Virus record (IMG/VR): IMGVR_UViG_3300025413_000115
Location: 1-25,500 of that record
Source of the DNA: a virus
Length of the DNA: 25,500 nucleotides
Direction: 5' to 3' (one strand)
Every line of letters starts with the position of its first letter. Position 1 is the stretch's first letter. The position numbers were made by a program, and so were the translations under genes. This document shows, piece by piece, positions 5,670 through 13,257 of the stretch. The notes beneath the pieces are model-generated. The model saw only the letters and a program-made list of their open reading frames with translations. It had not been told where the DNA came from and did no database searches.

Positions 5670-6824
5670 ATGACAGCGCATGCCCTACTCTCAGCTTCGG
5701 GCTCAAAACGATGGCTTTCTTGTACGCCATCAGCCAGATTAGAAGCAACCCTTCCAGACCCAAAACGCAGTACCAAGGGGATAGATTTCAGCGCCGAAGG
5801 CACACTAGCCCACTCGCTTGCAGAAATCCGTTTAAGACAATACTTTAACCAAATAGGGCATGAAGAATATGAAAGCGAATATGCGGCCATCAAAAGCAGT
5901 GATATCTACCAAACGTACGCACCCGACGAGCGCGACGATTTTGAAGCTAACGTGGACAATTATGTACTGTACGTTCGTTCTCAAATTGGTGAGGGGGACA
6001 CGCCTCTTTTTGAACAACGTGTCGACTTTTCTGATTGGGTGCCGGACGGCTTTGGTACGGCCGATGTGGTTATACTTTCTAAGCACTCCATTCGAGTCAT
6101 CGACCTCAAGTTCGGCAAAGGCGTGGCCGTTTCCGCAATCGACAACACCCAGCTCAGACTCTACGCGCTCGGTGCGTGGAGCAAGTTCAAAGAAGAATAC
6201 CCAGACATCAAAGAAGTTGTCTACACGATCCACCAGCCAAGACTTGACTCTATTAGCAGCGATGGGACGACAGTCACCAAGCTCATCGATTGGGCAAACT
6301 ACTTCGTCAAGCCAAAAGCCAAGAAAGCGTGGTCTGGCAGCGGCGAGTTCCTCCCGGGCGAATGGTGCCAGTTCTGCAAAGCCAAAGCGCAATGCCGCGC
6401 CCGCTCAGACTTCAACTCGGACCTCGCAAAGCTCGAGTTCCAAACCCCGGCCCTCCTCAGCGAAGAAGAGTTCAGCGAAGTCCTCACCAAAGCGCAAGAC
6501 CTCCGCACGTGGGTAAATGATGTTGAAGAGTATGCGCTAACTCGCGCAGTTGAAGAAGAAGTTATTCCGCCCGGCTTTAAGTTATCTACCACATCAACTC
6601 ATCGTAAGATTAGTGATCAAGCTCTAGCAGCGGTAGTGCTAAAAGAAAAAGGTATGCCAGAAGAACAAATCTGGGAACCAAAGAAATTAAAGTCCATTGC
6701 GGCATTAGAAAAGATGGGACCCAAAGGACAAGTTGCCGCATGGTTAGGCGACTTAGTATTACGTCCAGAAGGTTCACCAAAGTTAGTACGAATCAAAGAA
6801 AATGCGAAGGAGGATTTTGCATGA
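5670..6824 (+). CDS. DUF2800 PD-(D/E)XK nuclease (RecB/Cas4-like)
   Basis: A 384-residue DUF2800 protein, the phage branch of RecB/Cas4-like exonucleases. Visible nuclease residues are the AEGTLAH motif (Glu43, His48), GTAD with Asp132, IDLK with Asp145 and Lys147, and Gln161 in NTQLRLYALGA. Four cysteines (C18, C233, C236 and C242 in EWCQFCKAKAQC) match the arrangement that holds a 4Fe-4S cluster in Cas4 and AddB. It probably resects DNA ends during replication or recombination, next to the SSB gene downstream. The start is ATG 5670 with AAAAAGG just upstream, directly after promoter-like copy 2. Codon use at about 6090-6510 switches to C-ending codons, unlike both ends of the gene. Confidence 0.92.
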   Translation: MTAHALLSASGSKRWLSCTPSARLEATLPDPKRSTKGIDFSAEGTLAHSLAEIRLRQYFNQIGHEEYESEYAAIKSSDIYQTYAPDERDDFEANVDNYVLYVRSQIGEGDTPLFEQRVDFSDWVPDGFGTADVVILSKHSIRVIDLKFGKGVAVSAIDNTQLRLYALGAWSKFKEEYPDIKEVVYTIHQPRLDSISSDGTTVTKLIDWANYFVKPKAKKAWSGSGEFLPGEWCQFCKAKAQCRARSDFNSDLAKLEFQTPALLSEEEFSEVLTKAQDLRTWVNDVEEYALTRAVEEEVIPPGFKLSTTSTHRKISDQALAAVVLKEKGMPEEQIWEPKKLKSIAALEKMGPKGQVAAWLGDLVLRPEGSPKLVRIKENAKEDFA

Positions 6825-6964
6825 GTACTTGGCTAATTGCAGCAATGGGCGTTGTGTATTTTATTGTAGCTATGGATCAATTTAGAAAAGGCGGAATTGG
6901 TACTGGCATTATGTTCCTAGGTTACGCCATGGGGAACGTGGGGCTGGTGATGGTAGCAAAATAA
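6821..6964 (+). CDS. Small two-helix membrane protein
   Basis: A 47-residue hydrophobic protein with two predicted membrane helices (WLIAAMGVVYFIVAMDQF and GIMFLGYAMGNVGLVMV) joined by a short basic loop (RKGGIG). The start is certain: ATG 6821 overlaps the DUF2800 stop and has a full GAAGGAGG 7 bases upstream, the strongest ribosome binding site in the area. No function can be assigned. Holin-like, anti-holin or superinfection roles are possible from the topology alone, but the gene sits in the replication block, not beside lysis genes. Confidence 0.72.
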   Translation: MSTWLIAAMGVVYFIVAMDQFRKGGIGTGIMFLGYAMGNVGLVMVAK

Positions 6965-6981
6965 TAATAAGAAAGGCAACC

Positions 6982-7239
6982 ATGTTGGTACAATGTTATG
7001 ACACAAAGTTTGAAGTACCAGAATATGTGATTGATAAATTCATAAAAGATTTTGATGGATTGCCCGGCAGCGGAAATAGAGAATGTGTTTTGCAATTAAG
7101 AGATGCAATAGAAAACATTGTTGATGTGATTGCAGAAGATCCAGAAATCCTGTATGATAAAACTTATCAAGCAGAATTCATAGAAGCAATGGCAATGAAG
7201 TACGCCCTTGAACATCATGGTATACTGTATGATGCGTAG
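6982..7239 (+). CDS. Acidic hypothetical protein
   Basis: An 85-residue acidic protein (MLVQCYDTKFEVPEYVIDKF, then helical IENIVDVIAEDPEI and a C-terminal EAMAMKYALEHHGILYDA). AGAAAGG at 6969-6975 precedes the ATG. It lies between the membrane protein and the DUF2815 gene and ends before a possible operator or attenuator hairpin. No family is recognised. Its acidic, helical character would fit a DNA-mimic or a partner of the DNA-handling proteins around it, but that is only a guess. Confidence 0.6.
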   Translation: MLVQCYDTKFEVPEYVIDKFIKDFDGLPGSGNRECVLQLRDAIENIVDVIAEDPEILYDKTYQAEFIEAMAMKYALEHHGILYDA

Positions 7240-7250
7240 TAAGGGTAACG

Positions 7251-7272
7251 ACTAGAACCCTTTAATTCTAGT
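7251..7272 (+). other. Inverted repeat in the leader of the DUF2815 gene
   Basis: A perfect 7-bp inverted repeat, ACTAGAA (7251-7257) and TTCTAGT (7266-7272), is separated by CCCTTTAA. It lies 30 bases before the DUF2815 ATG. No T-run follows, so it is more likely an operator or leader hairpin than a terminator. The leader then carries two AAAAAGGTAAAA ribosome binding site-like units in tandem (7279-7298). Confidence 0.45.
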
Positions 7273-7301
7273 TAGTCTAAAAAGGTAAAAAGGTAAAAAT
7301 T

Positions 7302-7820
7302 ATGCCAGCAAAATCCACAAAAACTAAATTCGTTACTGATCAAGTACGTTTTTCTTTTGTACACGTTTTTGAGCCAGCAGAAACACTTAACGGCTCTATG
7401 AAGTACTCAGCTTCTATTTTGATTCCTAAGTCTGACAAGAAAGGTGTAGATGCCTTTAACAAAGCTTTGGAACAAACTAAGCAAGCCAATGTCAATTACT
7501 TTGGTGGCAACATTCCAAAGAATCTTAAAGGCGGTTTGCGTGATGGCGACGCAGAGAAAGACGATCCAATCTATGCGGGTCACTATTTCTTTAACGCCAA
7601 CTCCAACGAAAAGCCCGGCATCTTTGATGCTGACAAAAACGAAATCTTTGACAAGGGTGAGTTTTACAGTGGTTGCTATGGCCGCGCTTCAATCACAATG
7701 TACCCATATGATGTAAGCGGCACCAAGGGTATTGCATTTGGTTTGAACGCTGTTATGAAGACAGAAGATGGTGAGCGCTTAGGTGGCGCAACAGCATCAG
7801 CAGCAGATTTCGCAGTATAA
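7302..7820 (+). CDS. DUF2815 single-stranded DNA-binding protein
   Basis: A 172-residue protein of the DUF2815 family, treated as phage ssDNA-binding proteins. Characteristic segments are VRFSFVHVFEPAE near the start, KYSASILIPKSDK, GLRDGDAEKDDPIYAGHYFF, NEKPGIFDADKNEI, EFYSGCYGRASITMYPYDV and GIAFGLNAVMKTEDGERLGG, with an acidic-to-small C-terminal tail typical of SSBs that recruit partners. DUF2815 and DUF2800 genes are often neighbours in phage replication cassettes, as here. It probably coats ssDNA for the polymerase and nuclease. A two-unit AAAAAGG leader precedes the ATG, and an intrinsic terminator follows at 7848-7882, which suggests high expression as a short unit. Confidence 0.9.
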   Translation: MPAKSTKTKFVTDQVRFSFVHVFEPAETLNGSMKYSASILIPKSDKKGVDAFNKALEQTKQANVNYFGGNIPKNLKGGLRDGDAEKDDPIYAGHYFFNANSNEKPGIFDADKNEIFDKGEFYSGCYGRASITMYPYDVSGTKGIAFGLNAVMKTEDGERLGGATASAADFAV

Positions 7821-7847
7821 GTAGTTCCTTTCAGTAGTAGGTAGTAC

Positions 7848-7882
7848 AGGGAGTGTCCGTAGAAACTGCGGCCTCCCTTTTT
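7848..7882 (+). terminator. Intrinsic terminator after the DUF2815 gene
   Basis: AGGGAG (7848-7853) pairs with CTCCCT (7873-7878), and an inner CCGTAG/CTGCGG stem (7857-7862 and 7866-7871, one G-T pair) closes an AAA loop. A TTTTT run (7878-7882) follows at once. This is a typical rho-independent terminator, 27 bases after the stop codon. Confidence 0.88.
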
Positions 7883-7908
7883 CGTCAACTCAATAACAAT
7901 AAGAACCC

Positions 7909-9783
7909 ATGGATCAATATCAAGAATATATAGCCGCCAGCCGTTATGCCCGTTTTATCGATGACAAACAACGAAGAGAAACATGGCCAGAAACAGTAAA
8001 CCGATTTGTAGAATACATTTTTAGTCGTACCCCAGCAATCACCGCAAATAACGCGTTAAAAGAAGAAATATTTACCGCAATTCATAACCTAGATTTAATG
8101 CCGTCCATGCGAGCCATGATGACGGCAGGAAAGAGTGCCGATCGTGACAATACTTGCATCTATAACTGCAGTTATCTCCCGGTGGATGACCCCAAGTCGT
8201 TCGACGAAGCGATGTTCATTTTGCTTTGCGGAACTGGCGTGGGGTTCTCTGTCGAAGCAAAATATATTAACAAACTGCCCGAAGTGCCAGAAAACCTGTT
8301 TGATTCCGAACACACCATCGTCGTACACGATAGCAAGGAAGGATGGGCAAAGTCTCTCCGCCTCCTACTCGCTCACCTCTGGGCAGGAGAAATCCCTAAA
8401 TGGAATGTTGAGTCCGTCCGCCCAGCCGGAGCACGACTCAAAACATTTGGTGGAAGAGCTTCCGGGCCAGAACCACTAGTTGACTTATTCAACTTTGCGG
8501 TAGCTATATTTAAAGGCGCAAAAGGTCGCAAGCTGCATTCCCTAGAGTGCCACGACTTGATGTGTAAGATTGGTGAGGTAGTTGTAGTGGGTGGCGTTCG
8601 TCGCTCAGCTATGATATCCTTGTCAGACTTAGATGATGAAAGGATTCGACATGCTAAAGCTGGACCATGGTGGGAAACAGCGCCGCACAGAGCTCTTGCT
8701 AACAACAGTGCAGTGTATAACGAAACACCTACTGTCGGAAAATTCATGGAAGAGTGGCTGTCACTTTACAACTCCCATTCCGGTGAACGAGGCATATTTA
8801 ATCGGGAAGCTGCTAAAAAGACAGTTGCGAAATACGGACATCGCGATCCAAACCATGAGTTCGGAACTAATCCATGCTCGGAAATTATCCTCCGACCATA
8901 CCAATTCTGTAATCTTACTGAGGCTGTAGTACGACATGACGACACAAGAGAAACTCTCATGCGCAAAGTGCGCATCGCCACTATCCTTGGTACCATCCAG
9001 TCTACCTTTACAAAGTTCCCCTATCTGCGCAAAGTGTGGCAGAGAAATACTGAAGAGGAACGGCTTTTGGGTGTCTCCCTCACCGGAATCTATGATAATC
9101 CCCTTCTCACAACCCAAGGAGATAAACTAAATGAGCTCTTACAAGATTTACGAATCTGCGCCAGAGAGACTAATAAAGAATGGGCAGCACTACTTGGAGT
9201 ACCTGAAAGCACTGCAATCACAGCAGTCAAGCCTTCCGGAACAGTTTCACAGTTGGTGGATAGCGCATCAGGAATTCATCCAAGACATTCCAAATATTAC
9301 ATTAGACGAGTTCGCGGAGATAAAAAGGACCCTCTTACACAATTCTTGGTCGCCCAAGGAGTACCTGCGGAGGACTGCGTATACAAACCCACTCAAACGA
9401 CAGTATTTAGCTTTGCTAAAAAAGCTCCAGACGGACTTACAAGAGCTGATGTTACCCCCATTTCCCATCTGGCACTTTGGCTCACTTACCAAAGACACTG
9501 GTGCGAGCACAAGCCCTCAGTCACCATCTCAGTTGAAGAAAAAGACTGGCCTTCAGTTGGTGCGTGGACGTGGGATAACTTCAGTGAAATCTCAGGGGTT
9601 AGTTACCTCCCCTACGATGGAGGAACTTATCGACAAGCGCCTTATGAAGAATGCACAGAAGAGCAGTATGAGGAGCTTAAAGCTAAGATGCCAACGATTG
9701 ATTGGACTCTTCTCCAAGAAGAAACTGACAACGTAGAAGGCGCTCAGCTCTTGGCTTGCAGTTCAGGTTCTTGCGAAATATGA
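7909..9783 (+). CDS. nrdJ: Adenosylcobalamin-dependent (class II) ribonucleotide reductase
   Basis: A 624-residue class II reductase of the monomeric ribonucleoside-triphosphate type. The thiyl cysteine is C323 in NPCSEI (321-326), with Glu325 next to it. C334 in FCNLTE lies 11 residues on, the spacing of the active-site pair C408/C419 in the Lactobacillus enzyme, and the partner redox cysteine is probably C87 in YNCSY. PSGTVSQL is the phosphate-binding loop. The C-terminal shuttle pair C617/C622 (CSSGSC) is intact. It converts ribonucleotides to deoxynucleotides using B12, so it needs cobalamin from the host. It is shorter than the 739-residue reference. The stop overlaps an HNH gene by ATGA. 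Codon use turns C-rich at about 8160-8470. Confidence 0.96.
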   Translation: MDQYQEYIAASRYARFIDDKQRRETWPETVNRFVEYIFSRTPAITANNALKEEIFTAIHNLDLMPSMRAMMTAGKSADRDNTCIYNCSYLPVDDPKSFDEAMFILLCGTGVGFSVEAKYINKLPEVPENLFDSEHTIVVHDSKEGWAKSLRLLLAHLWAGEIPKWNVESVRPAGARLKTFGGRASGPEPLVDLFNFAVAIFKGAKGRKLHSLECHDLMCKIGEVVVVGGVRRSAMISLSDLDDERIRHAKAGPWWETAPHRALANNSAVYNETPTVGKFMEEWLSLYNSHSGERGIFNREAAKKTVAKYGHRDPNHEFGTNPCSEIILRPYQFCNLTEAVVRHDDTRETLMRKVRIATILGTIQSTFTKFPYLRKVWQRNTEEERLLGVSLTGIYDNPLLTTQGDKLNELLQDLRICARETNKEWAALLGVPESTAITAVKPSGTVSQLVDSASGIHPRHSKYYIRRVRGDKKDPLTQFLVAQGVPAEDCVYKPTQTTVFSFAKKAPDGLTRADVTPISHLALWLTYQRHWCEHKPSVTISVEEKDWPSVGAWTWDNFSEISGVSYLPYDGGTYRQAPYEECTEEQYEELKAKMPTIDWTLLQEETDNVEGAQLLACSSGSCEI

Positions 9784-10148
9784 AAATTTGCAATACTTGC
9801 AAACAACAAAAGTCCTTGGAGGAGTTTCATAAAACTCCAAGGGCTAGTTGTAAATCCTGTATAAACAAGTCTGCTAAAAAATGGCGAGATAATAATCTTG
9901 AACAGGCTCGTGGCTATTTCACTAATGAGCGCAAAAAGATTTCCGATTGGAAGGCCAAAAAAGGGTGTTTAAATTGTGGAGAAGATGATCCAGTTTGTTT
10001 AGATATGCACCATCCTGATCCGACAATAAAAGAAAAAGATCCTAGCAGAATCGGTAAATTTGAAACTTTTTTAAAGGAAGCTAAAAAATGTATTGTGTTA
10101 TGTCGAAACTGTCATGCAAAAGTGCATGCAGGAAATCTTGAGATCTGA
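9780..10148 (+). CDS. HNH endonuclease, free-standing homing type
   Basis: A 122-residue HNH protein. An N-terminal zinc ribbon (C4/C7 and C24/C27) is followed by a basic helix and an HNH core: C63/C66, the catalytic LDMHH (74-78), then C108/C111 in CRNCHAKVH ending with His116. The architecture (ribbon, linker, HNH) resembles the HNH gene at 5198, although the core sequences differ. ATG 9780 overlaps the reductase stop exactly, so the reductase is complete. It is AT-rich relative to the reductase. Homing endonucleases often sit beside reductase genes in phages; a selfish element inserted at the 3' end is the likely reading. Confidence 0.87.
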   Translation: MKICNTCKQQKSLEEFHKTPRASCKSCINKSAKKWRDNNLEQARGYFTNERKKISDWKAKKGCLNCGEDDPVCLDMHHPDPTIKEKDPSRIGKFETFLKEAKKCIVLCRNCHAKVHAGNLEI

Positions 10149-10191
10149 TCCTTGGGCTTGTCCTCCACTCAATCTATTCAATTGGAATATG

Positions 10192-10214
10192 GCATGGACG
10201 TGGCGAGTCCATGC
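10192..10214 (+). other. Hairpin sequestering the DUF1289 start codon
   Basis: A perfect 8-bp stem, GCATGGAC (10192-10199) with GTCCATGC (10207-10214), and a 7-base GTGGCGA loop include the ATG at 10194-10196. The start codon would be buried, which could limit translation. Part of the repeat is coding sequence, so chance is possible. Confidence 0.5.
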
Positions 10215-10343
10215 ACTGGAATCTGCACCCTCGACTTCATGGATGTCTGTCGTGGGTGCCAGAGGACAAGAGATGAGATTGCTAGTTGGGCAGGTCTATC
10301 AAATGGCGAGAAGCAACAAATAATAGATAGGCTTTTTAATTAA
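10194..10343 (+). CDS. DUF1289 family small cysteine protein
   Basis: A 49-residue protein that fits DUF1289 closely: SPCTGICTLDFMDVCRGCQRTRDEIASW, followed by LSNGEKQQIIDRL, with cysteines at 7, 11, 19 and 22 that could bind zinc or an Fe-S cluster. The family is widespread in Proteobacteria as tiny proteins, often predicted Fe-S proteins; the role is unproven. I chose ATG 10194, since family members start shortly before SPC; a TTG at 10152 would add 14 residues of no known pattern. It follows the HNH insertion and may once have been directly behind the reductase, where a redox or cluster function would make sense. A strong terminator lies 23 bases downstream. Confidence 0.85.
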   Translation: MDVASPCTGICTLDFMDVCRGCQRTRDEIASWAGLSNGEKQQIIDRLFN

Positions 10344-10366
10344 CAGTTTCACATGGTGGTGAGGTT

Positions 10367-10397
10367 GGGAGAGCGCAGTATGGCTCTCCCTTTTTTT
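10367..10397 (+). terminator. Intrinsic terminator before the DNA polymerase gene
   Basis: A perfect 8-bp stem, GGGAGAGC (10367-10374) and GCTCTCCC (10383-10390), with an 8-base loop, is followed by seven T (10391-10397). It is a textbook rho-independent terminator and closes the reductase-HNH-DUF1289 unit. Confidence 0.92.
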
Positions 10398-10431
10398 ATG
10401 TTATACTGCCAGAAATAAAAAGGAAGCCACC
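10398..10431 (+). promoter_or_regulatory. Possible sigma70-like -10 and RBS before the DNA polymerase
   Basis: Directly after the terminator the sequence has TTATACT (10401-10407), close to a sigma70 -10 box, and AAAAGGAAG about 7 bases before the polymerase ATG. No good -35 is visible because that position falls in the terminator T-run. A promoter is needed after a terminator, but the exact site is uncertain. Confidence 0.35.
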
Positions 10432-12366
10432 ATGATTTACAGCATTGACTTCGAGACCCGTAGTAAAGCCAACTTGCCCGATGTGGGGCTAGACAAATAT
10501 GCAAACTGTCTAACAACAGAAGTGCTGTGTATTGCGTTCGGCACCCAACCTGATAATGTAGTAGTTAGTCAACCAAACCCACCTATAAATATTGGACACA
10601 GCTTAGATTTCCATGAGCTCATTGAACACGTCCGACAAGGTGGCAAAATCCAAGCATGGAACGCCATGTTTGAGTACGCCATCTGGAACTGCGTCTGTGT
10701 GCCCAAGTACGGCTGGCCACCACTAAAGCTCGAGCAGTGTATTGACTCTATGGCTATCGCAGCAGCCAACAATGTACCGCAGTCTCTTGATGAGGCTGGT
10801 ACCTTTATGAATGCCACACATAAAAAAGACGCCATCGGCGCCCGTTTAATTCAGAAGTTATGTAAACCCAATAGGAAGGGAGAATTTGAAAATGACCCAA
10901 AACTACTTGCCCAGCTATTTGAGTACTGTGCCCAAGACGTTAGAACAGAAATGGCAATTGTCAAACTACTACGCCCCCTCAGTGCTGAGGAACAGTCTAT
11001 CTGGGAACTTACGCAGCGTGTTAACTTGCGTGGAGTGCCGGTGGATCAAAACGAGCTCCATAACGCCGTAAACGCGGTTCAGAGCGCTCAAAAGGCAATC
11101 GATGAGGAGACCTTAGCCCTAACCGGCTGTAAGCCCTCAGAACGCGCTAAATTGCTTGCATGGATCAATCAACGCATACCTCAAGCACCAATGCCCGATT
11201 TGACCGCTGAGACCGTTGAGAAAATGCTGCAGTGCAACATATTTCCTATACTCAAGAAGGTTTTAAAACTACGCCAAGAAGGCAGCCAAACTAGCGTGGC
11301 TAAGTACGCTAAGATGTTGGAGATACAACGAAATGGTCGTATTAGAAATACTTTGGTTTATCATGGTGCGAGTACTGGTCGCTGGGCTTCTCGCGGTGGA
11401 CTTAATCTTCAGAACATTGCACGACCTACTCTGGAAGATGAACAGATTGCACTTGCGATACTTAAAGTTTTTGGGCAAGGTGTTGGTACGATGGACGAGC
11501 TATCCAGCTTGGTACGTTCCGCTATTAGTGCGCCAGATGGACAAACCTTCGTGGACGTCGATTTTTCATCCATCGAAAATAGAGTCGGCGTTTGGCTTGC
11601 GGGACAGAACGACAAAGTCAATCTCTTCCGAGAAGGATTGGACGAATACAAAACCTTTGCCTCGCAAAGCCTCTACAACATCCCGTACGAAGAAGTCACC
11701 AAAGACCAAAGGCAAGTAGCCAAGTCAGCTGTGCTTGGCGCGATGTTCGGTCAGGGTGCTAAGGGATTGGTGAAGTATGCAGAAGGCATGGGAGTAAAGC
11801 TAACTGAAGCCCAAGCTAAGAACGCAGTAGATAATTACCGAGAGTCGTATGCAAAGGTGAAGTCTCTTTGGGCAGACTGCGAGTCTGCCGCTAAAGAAGC
11901 AATTGAGAATCCCGGCACTGCGTATCGTGCTGGTAGTAAGTTGATGTTAAAACGTGTGAAAGATACTCTGTGGATGCAGCTACCCAGCGGACGACTTATC
12001 TGTTGGCAAAGGCCAAAGTTCGAGCTGTGTGAAACTATTTGGGGTAATAGGATGGGCGTGACTGTCCACAGCCAAAGTACTTACACTAGGCAGTGGAGTC
12101 GAAACCAACTGATTGGTAGTAGTATCTTTCAATCCGCGGTACAGGGTACCGCTAGGGACTGTCTTGCCGTGGCTATGCTTAATCTTGAGCAAGCTGGTTA
12201 TTCTGTGATCAACTGCGTCCATGACGAAGTACTCCTCTTAGTGGAAGAACAAAACGGGGAACCCTCATTGGCTGATGTAATCAATATTATGACTACACCA
12301 CCATCATGGGCTCCCGATTTTCCTCTTGCTGCCGAGGGTTGGCACGGAAAACGTTACCGTAAGTAA
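10432..12366 (+). CDS. polA: Family A DNA polymerase with 3'-5' exonuclease domain
   Basis: A 644-residue replicative polymerase. The exonuclease domain comes first: DFE (Asp6, Glu8), WNAMFEYAIW (Asn77, Glu81) and YCAQD (Tyr165, Asp169). Polymerase motif A is VDVDFSSIENR with catalytic Asp377. Motif B has Arg427, Lys431, Leu435, Phe439 and Gly440. Motif C is VHDE with Asp598. The Taq-like 5'-3' exonuclease domain is absent, as usual for phage enzymes. Leu435 aligns with E. coli Pol I Phe762 and Phe439 with Tyr766, both of which affect nucleotide selection and speed. The gene follows a terminator and converges with the minus-strand virion genes, overlapping the facing gene by 13 bp. Confidence 0.96.
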   Translation: MIYSIDFETRSKANLPDVGLDKYANCLTTEVLCIAFGTQPDNVVVSQPNPPINIGHSLDFHELIEHVRQGGKIQAWNAMFEYAIWNCVCVPKYGWPPLKLEQCIDSMAIAAANNVPQSLDEAGTFMNATHKKDAIGARLIQKLCKPNRKGEFENDPKLLAQLFEYCAQDVRTEMAIVKLLRPLSAEEQSIWELTQRVNLRGVPVDQNELHNAVNAVQSAQKAIDEETLALTGCKPSERAKLLAWINQRIPQAPMPDLTAETVEKMLQCNIFPILKKVLKLRQEGSQTSVAKYAKMLEIQRNGRIRNTLVYHGASTGRWASRGGLNLQNIARPTLEDEQIALAILKVFGQGVGTMDELSSLVRSAISAPDGQTFVDVDFSSIENRVGVWLAGQNDKVNLFREGLDEYKTFASQSLYNIPYEEVTKDQRQVAKSAVLGAMFGQGAKGLVKYAEGMGVKLTEAQAKNAVDNYRESYAKVKSLWADCESAAKEAIENPGTAYRAGSKLMLKRVKDTLWMQLPSGRLICWQRPKFELCETIWGNRMGVTVHSQSTYTRQWSRNQLIGSSIFQSAVQGTARDCLAVAMLNLEQAGYSVINCVHDEVLLLVEEQNGEPSLADVINIMTTPPSWAPDFPLAAEGWHGKRYRK

Positions 12367-13256
12367 ACTAGTCCGCCGTCGGCCATAGCAATCTGACCGC
12401 CTGCGGCGTGATGTTGTTTTCTTAAACTATCTAAATATGAATTAAGTGCTTCCGCGCCCATACCAATTGCTGATCCACCAATGCGGGTCATCGGAGTTGG
12501 TACAAAGGAAGCAACGGAGCCAAGAGTTCCAAGACCACCAATAGCGGCACCAAGGTAATCACCTTGTTTAAAACGGTTGTATGCATCAAAGCCTTGTAAG
12601 CCCGCTAAACCGCCCATAAGGCCACGACCGAGTACAGCAGGCACTGCCCTACCCACACCTTTATAAACGCCTCCTAGCGCGTTTTGGACAGCCGGAGACA
12701 TACCTAAACTCTCAGCCAGCTTGGTCTCTAATGGACGACCTGCTTTTAGGGCTGCAGCCTCTTTAGCTCTTTGCTCAGTAAAACGAGCTTGGCGAGCGGC
12801 TTCTTGTGCTTCTAGCTGTGCAGCAGCTTCTGGATTCATAGGACCAGTGATGCGTGATACAACCTTACCTTGACCTAGTGGTTTGTTACGAGCCGCTTGC
12901 ATATCTTTGTAAGCCTGATTTACTTCTTCTACAGTCTTACCTTCACCAGCACCAAAGCCAGTCTTTCTAGCCCAACGCTGACCGGCGGAATCCCATTCTA
13001 AGTCGGCGGGAGTTACGCCTAATTGTTTTGCGGCATTAACTTTAGTAGCTTCTTGAAAGCCAGTTGAAATCGCCGGAGCTACATATTGACCAGCAATAGC
13101 ACCACCTAACAAACCGAAACCCGGATTAACTAATTCATCCGCGGTAACGGTTTTTGATTTAGGTGCTTCTTGCTGTGGTTGTTGATTAGCTTGTTCTTGC
13201 TCAAGGCGTAAACGAAATTCAAACTCTTGTTGCTGTTCTGGAGTTAAATCTGCCAT
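12354..13256 (-). CDS. Virion structural protein, probable ejection-type protein
   Basis: A 300-residue Ala/Gly/Gln-rich protein. The N-terminal 40 residues are polar and Gln-rich (TPEQQQEFEFRLRLEQEQ). Several Gly-rich hydrophobic stretches follow (FGLLGGAIAGQYV near 47-60 and GLMGGLAGLQGF, YLGAAIGGLGTLGSVASF in the C-terminal third), with a long Ala/Glu helix between. This composition and its place behind the transglycosylase gene are typical of podovirus internal or ejection proteins that enter the host envelope, but no family is certain. TAGGACAA lies about 8 bases before the ATG. It is the last gene of the minus-strand module; its 3' end overlaps the polymerase gene by 13 bp and no terminator is visible. 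Confidence 0.72.
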   Translation of the reverse strand: MADLTPEQQQEFEFRLRLEQEQANQQPQQEAPKSKTVTADELVNPGFGLLGGAIAGQYVAPAISTGFQEATKVNAAKQLGVTPADLEWDSAGQRWARKTGFGAGEGKTVEEVNQAYKDMQAARNKPLGQGKVVSRITGPMNPEAAAQLEAQEAARQARFTEQRAKEAAALKAGRPLETKLAESLGMSPAVQNALGGVYKGVGRAVPAVLGRGLMGGLAGLQGFDAYNRFKQGDYLGAAIGGLGTLGSVASFVPTPMTRIGGSAIGMGAEALNSYLDSLRKQHHAAGGQIAMADGGLVYLR

Positions 13257-13257
13257 A

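Noticed and set aside
5117-5670. Group I intron carrying the HNH gene
   Set aside because: No intron core could be seen and no downstream exon follows; the HNH gene is directly followed by the promoter-like element and a complete, unrelated gene.
5832-6392. Minus-strand open frame of 186 codons inside the DUF2800 gene
   Set aside because: The DUF2800 frame has nuclease and cysteine-cluster motifs throughout; the antisense frame is a by-product of its codon bias.
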